Assembly: GCF_002156705.1 (NCBI RefSeq)
Contig: NZ_CP019893.1
Span: forward strand, 1,798,001 to 1,862,000
Direction: 5' to 3'
DNA: 64,000 bases
Source: Natrarchaeobaculum aegyptiacum
GTDB lineage: Archaea; Halobacteriota; Halobacteria; Halobacteriales; Natrialbaceae
Shown here piece after piece: positions 63,751 to 64,000 of this stretch. Positions within the stretch are counted from its first letter, which is position 1; every line of letters begins with the position of its first letter. The position numbers and the translations under genes were made by a program. Under the pieces are notes generated by a model. That model was not told the DNA's origin. It saw only the letters and a program-made list of their open reading frames with translations, and made no database searches.

Positions 63751-64000
63751 TCACTCCTCTCCGCTCGAGCCGGAACGGGTACTCGACTCCGCGTTCAACC
63801 TCGAAGTCGGTTCTTGATCCCGTCTCGAGCGGGCGGCCGTCGACGGAGTTGTCGCCGACGTTGCCGATGTCTCTGCTGTTGCCGACGACTTCGGGCTGGA
63901 CGAACGTTCCGGGCGTCGGGACGAACTCGTCGAGCCGTGTGTGTACAGTACGTACAACAACAACCCGGCGATCACAACGTCGATTCCGTGTTCGACGAGG
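63751..64000 (-). CDS. C-terminal end of a membrane protein, cut by window edge
   Basis: The minus strand is open from 64000 to the stop at 63751 (83 residues): a hydrophobic helix (VVIAGLLLYVLYTHG) then a Ser/Arg/Thr-rich tail. A real gene is likely since the helix is natural and the frame is uninterrupted at the edge, but the tail has low complexity and the family cannot be determined. Confidence 0.5.
   Translation of the reverse strand, partial: LVEHGIDVVIAGLLLYVLYTHGSTSSSRRPERSSSPKSSATAETSATSATTPSTAARSRRDQEPTSRLNAESSTRSGSSGEE

Overview
The window is chromosomal DNA of a halophilic archaeon (class Halobacteria). The evidence is the strongly acidic proteomes, high GC, many TATA-like boxes about 25-30 nt before start codons (leaderless promoters), archaeal-type genes (RadA, ribosomal protein S19e, class I lysyl-tRNA synthetase, PDCD5-like protein, archaeal UMP kinase), bacterio-opsin-activator-type (HTH_10) regulation, a PGF-CTERM sorting signal and Tat-type lipoprotein signals. 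The hexamer CTCGAG is very frequent, which suggests the Natrialba/Natrinema/Haloterrigena side of the class, but the genus cannot be fixed from the sequence alone.

Layout. 1-15.4 kb is core metabolism and information processing: a GalT-like fragment, a zinc-ribbon/TM2 protein, metX-metY (methionine), a GT87-like membrane protein, an MFS carrier, a halocyanin-like lipoprotein, a class V aminotransferase, radA, an MTA/SAH deaminase, a repeat-rich secreted acidic protein and an AhcY-type hydrolase. 15.4-21.9 kb is an accessory patch: a truncated gene copy, an HTH/PemK toxin-antitoxin pair, a gutted IS200/IS605-like element, a two-gene operon of unknown function (coiled coil plus predicted winged helix, and a partner with 33-bp repeats), four small tandem winged-helix proteins with duplicated upstream DNA, and a PGF-CTERM gene tail abutting a GAF/HTH_10 regulator. 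21.8-31.3 kb returns to metabolism (BtuF-like protein, JAMM desampylase-like protein, sulfatase, thioesterase, SDR, hisS, a PP-loop ATPase, PDCD5-like protein).

31.4-33.0 kb is a solo tnpB (IS1341-type) element with a small divergent passenger gene. 33.1-57.4 kb carries lipid, aldehyde and cofactor genes (thiolase, aldehyde ferredoxin oxidoreductase, two paralogous long-chain acyl-CoA synthetases, a metallo-beta-lactamase-fold hydrolase, MoaE with an N-terminal MobB-like part), a histidine kinase, lysS-pyrH, CapA, an S2P-like protease, thiL, rps19e, a lipoate-ligase-family protein and an M23-like protein. 57.4-59.5 kb is a visibly AT-richer island with a lipoprotein and a Tat-secreted protein, bounded by three gene relics. 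59.5-64 kb holds a Ski2-type helicase, a second TM2 protein and membrane proteins.

How the genes connect. MetX/MetY make homocysteine, and the deaminase plus AhcY recycle the S-adenosyl cycle back to it. AOR (a molybdo/tungstopterin enzyme) oxidises aldehydes to acids, the two acyl-CoA synthetases would activate acids, and the thiolase cleaves or condenses acyl-CoA; MoaE builds the pterin dithiolene. The best candidate for something undescribed is the 17.5-21.3 kb locus: an operon of two unrecognised proteins facing an array of four small winged-helix proteins, with decayed copies of both operon genes nearby, which shows repeated local duplication. No tRNA, rRNA or CRISPR array was found.
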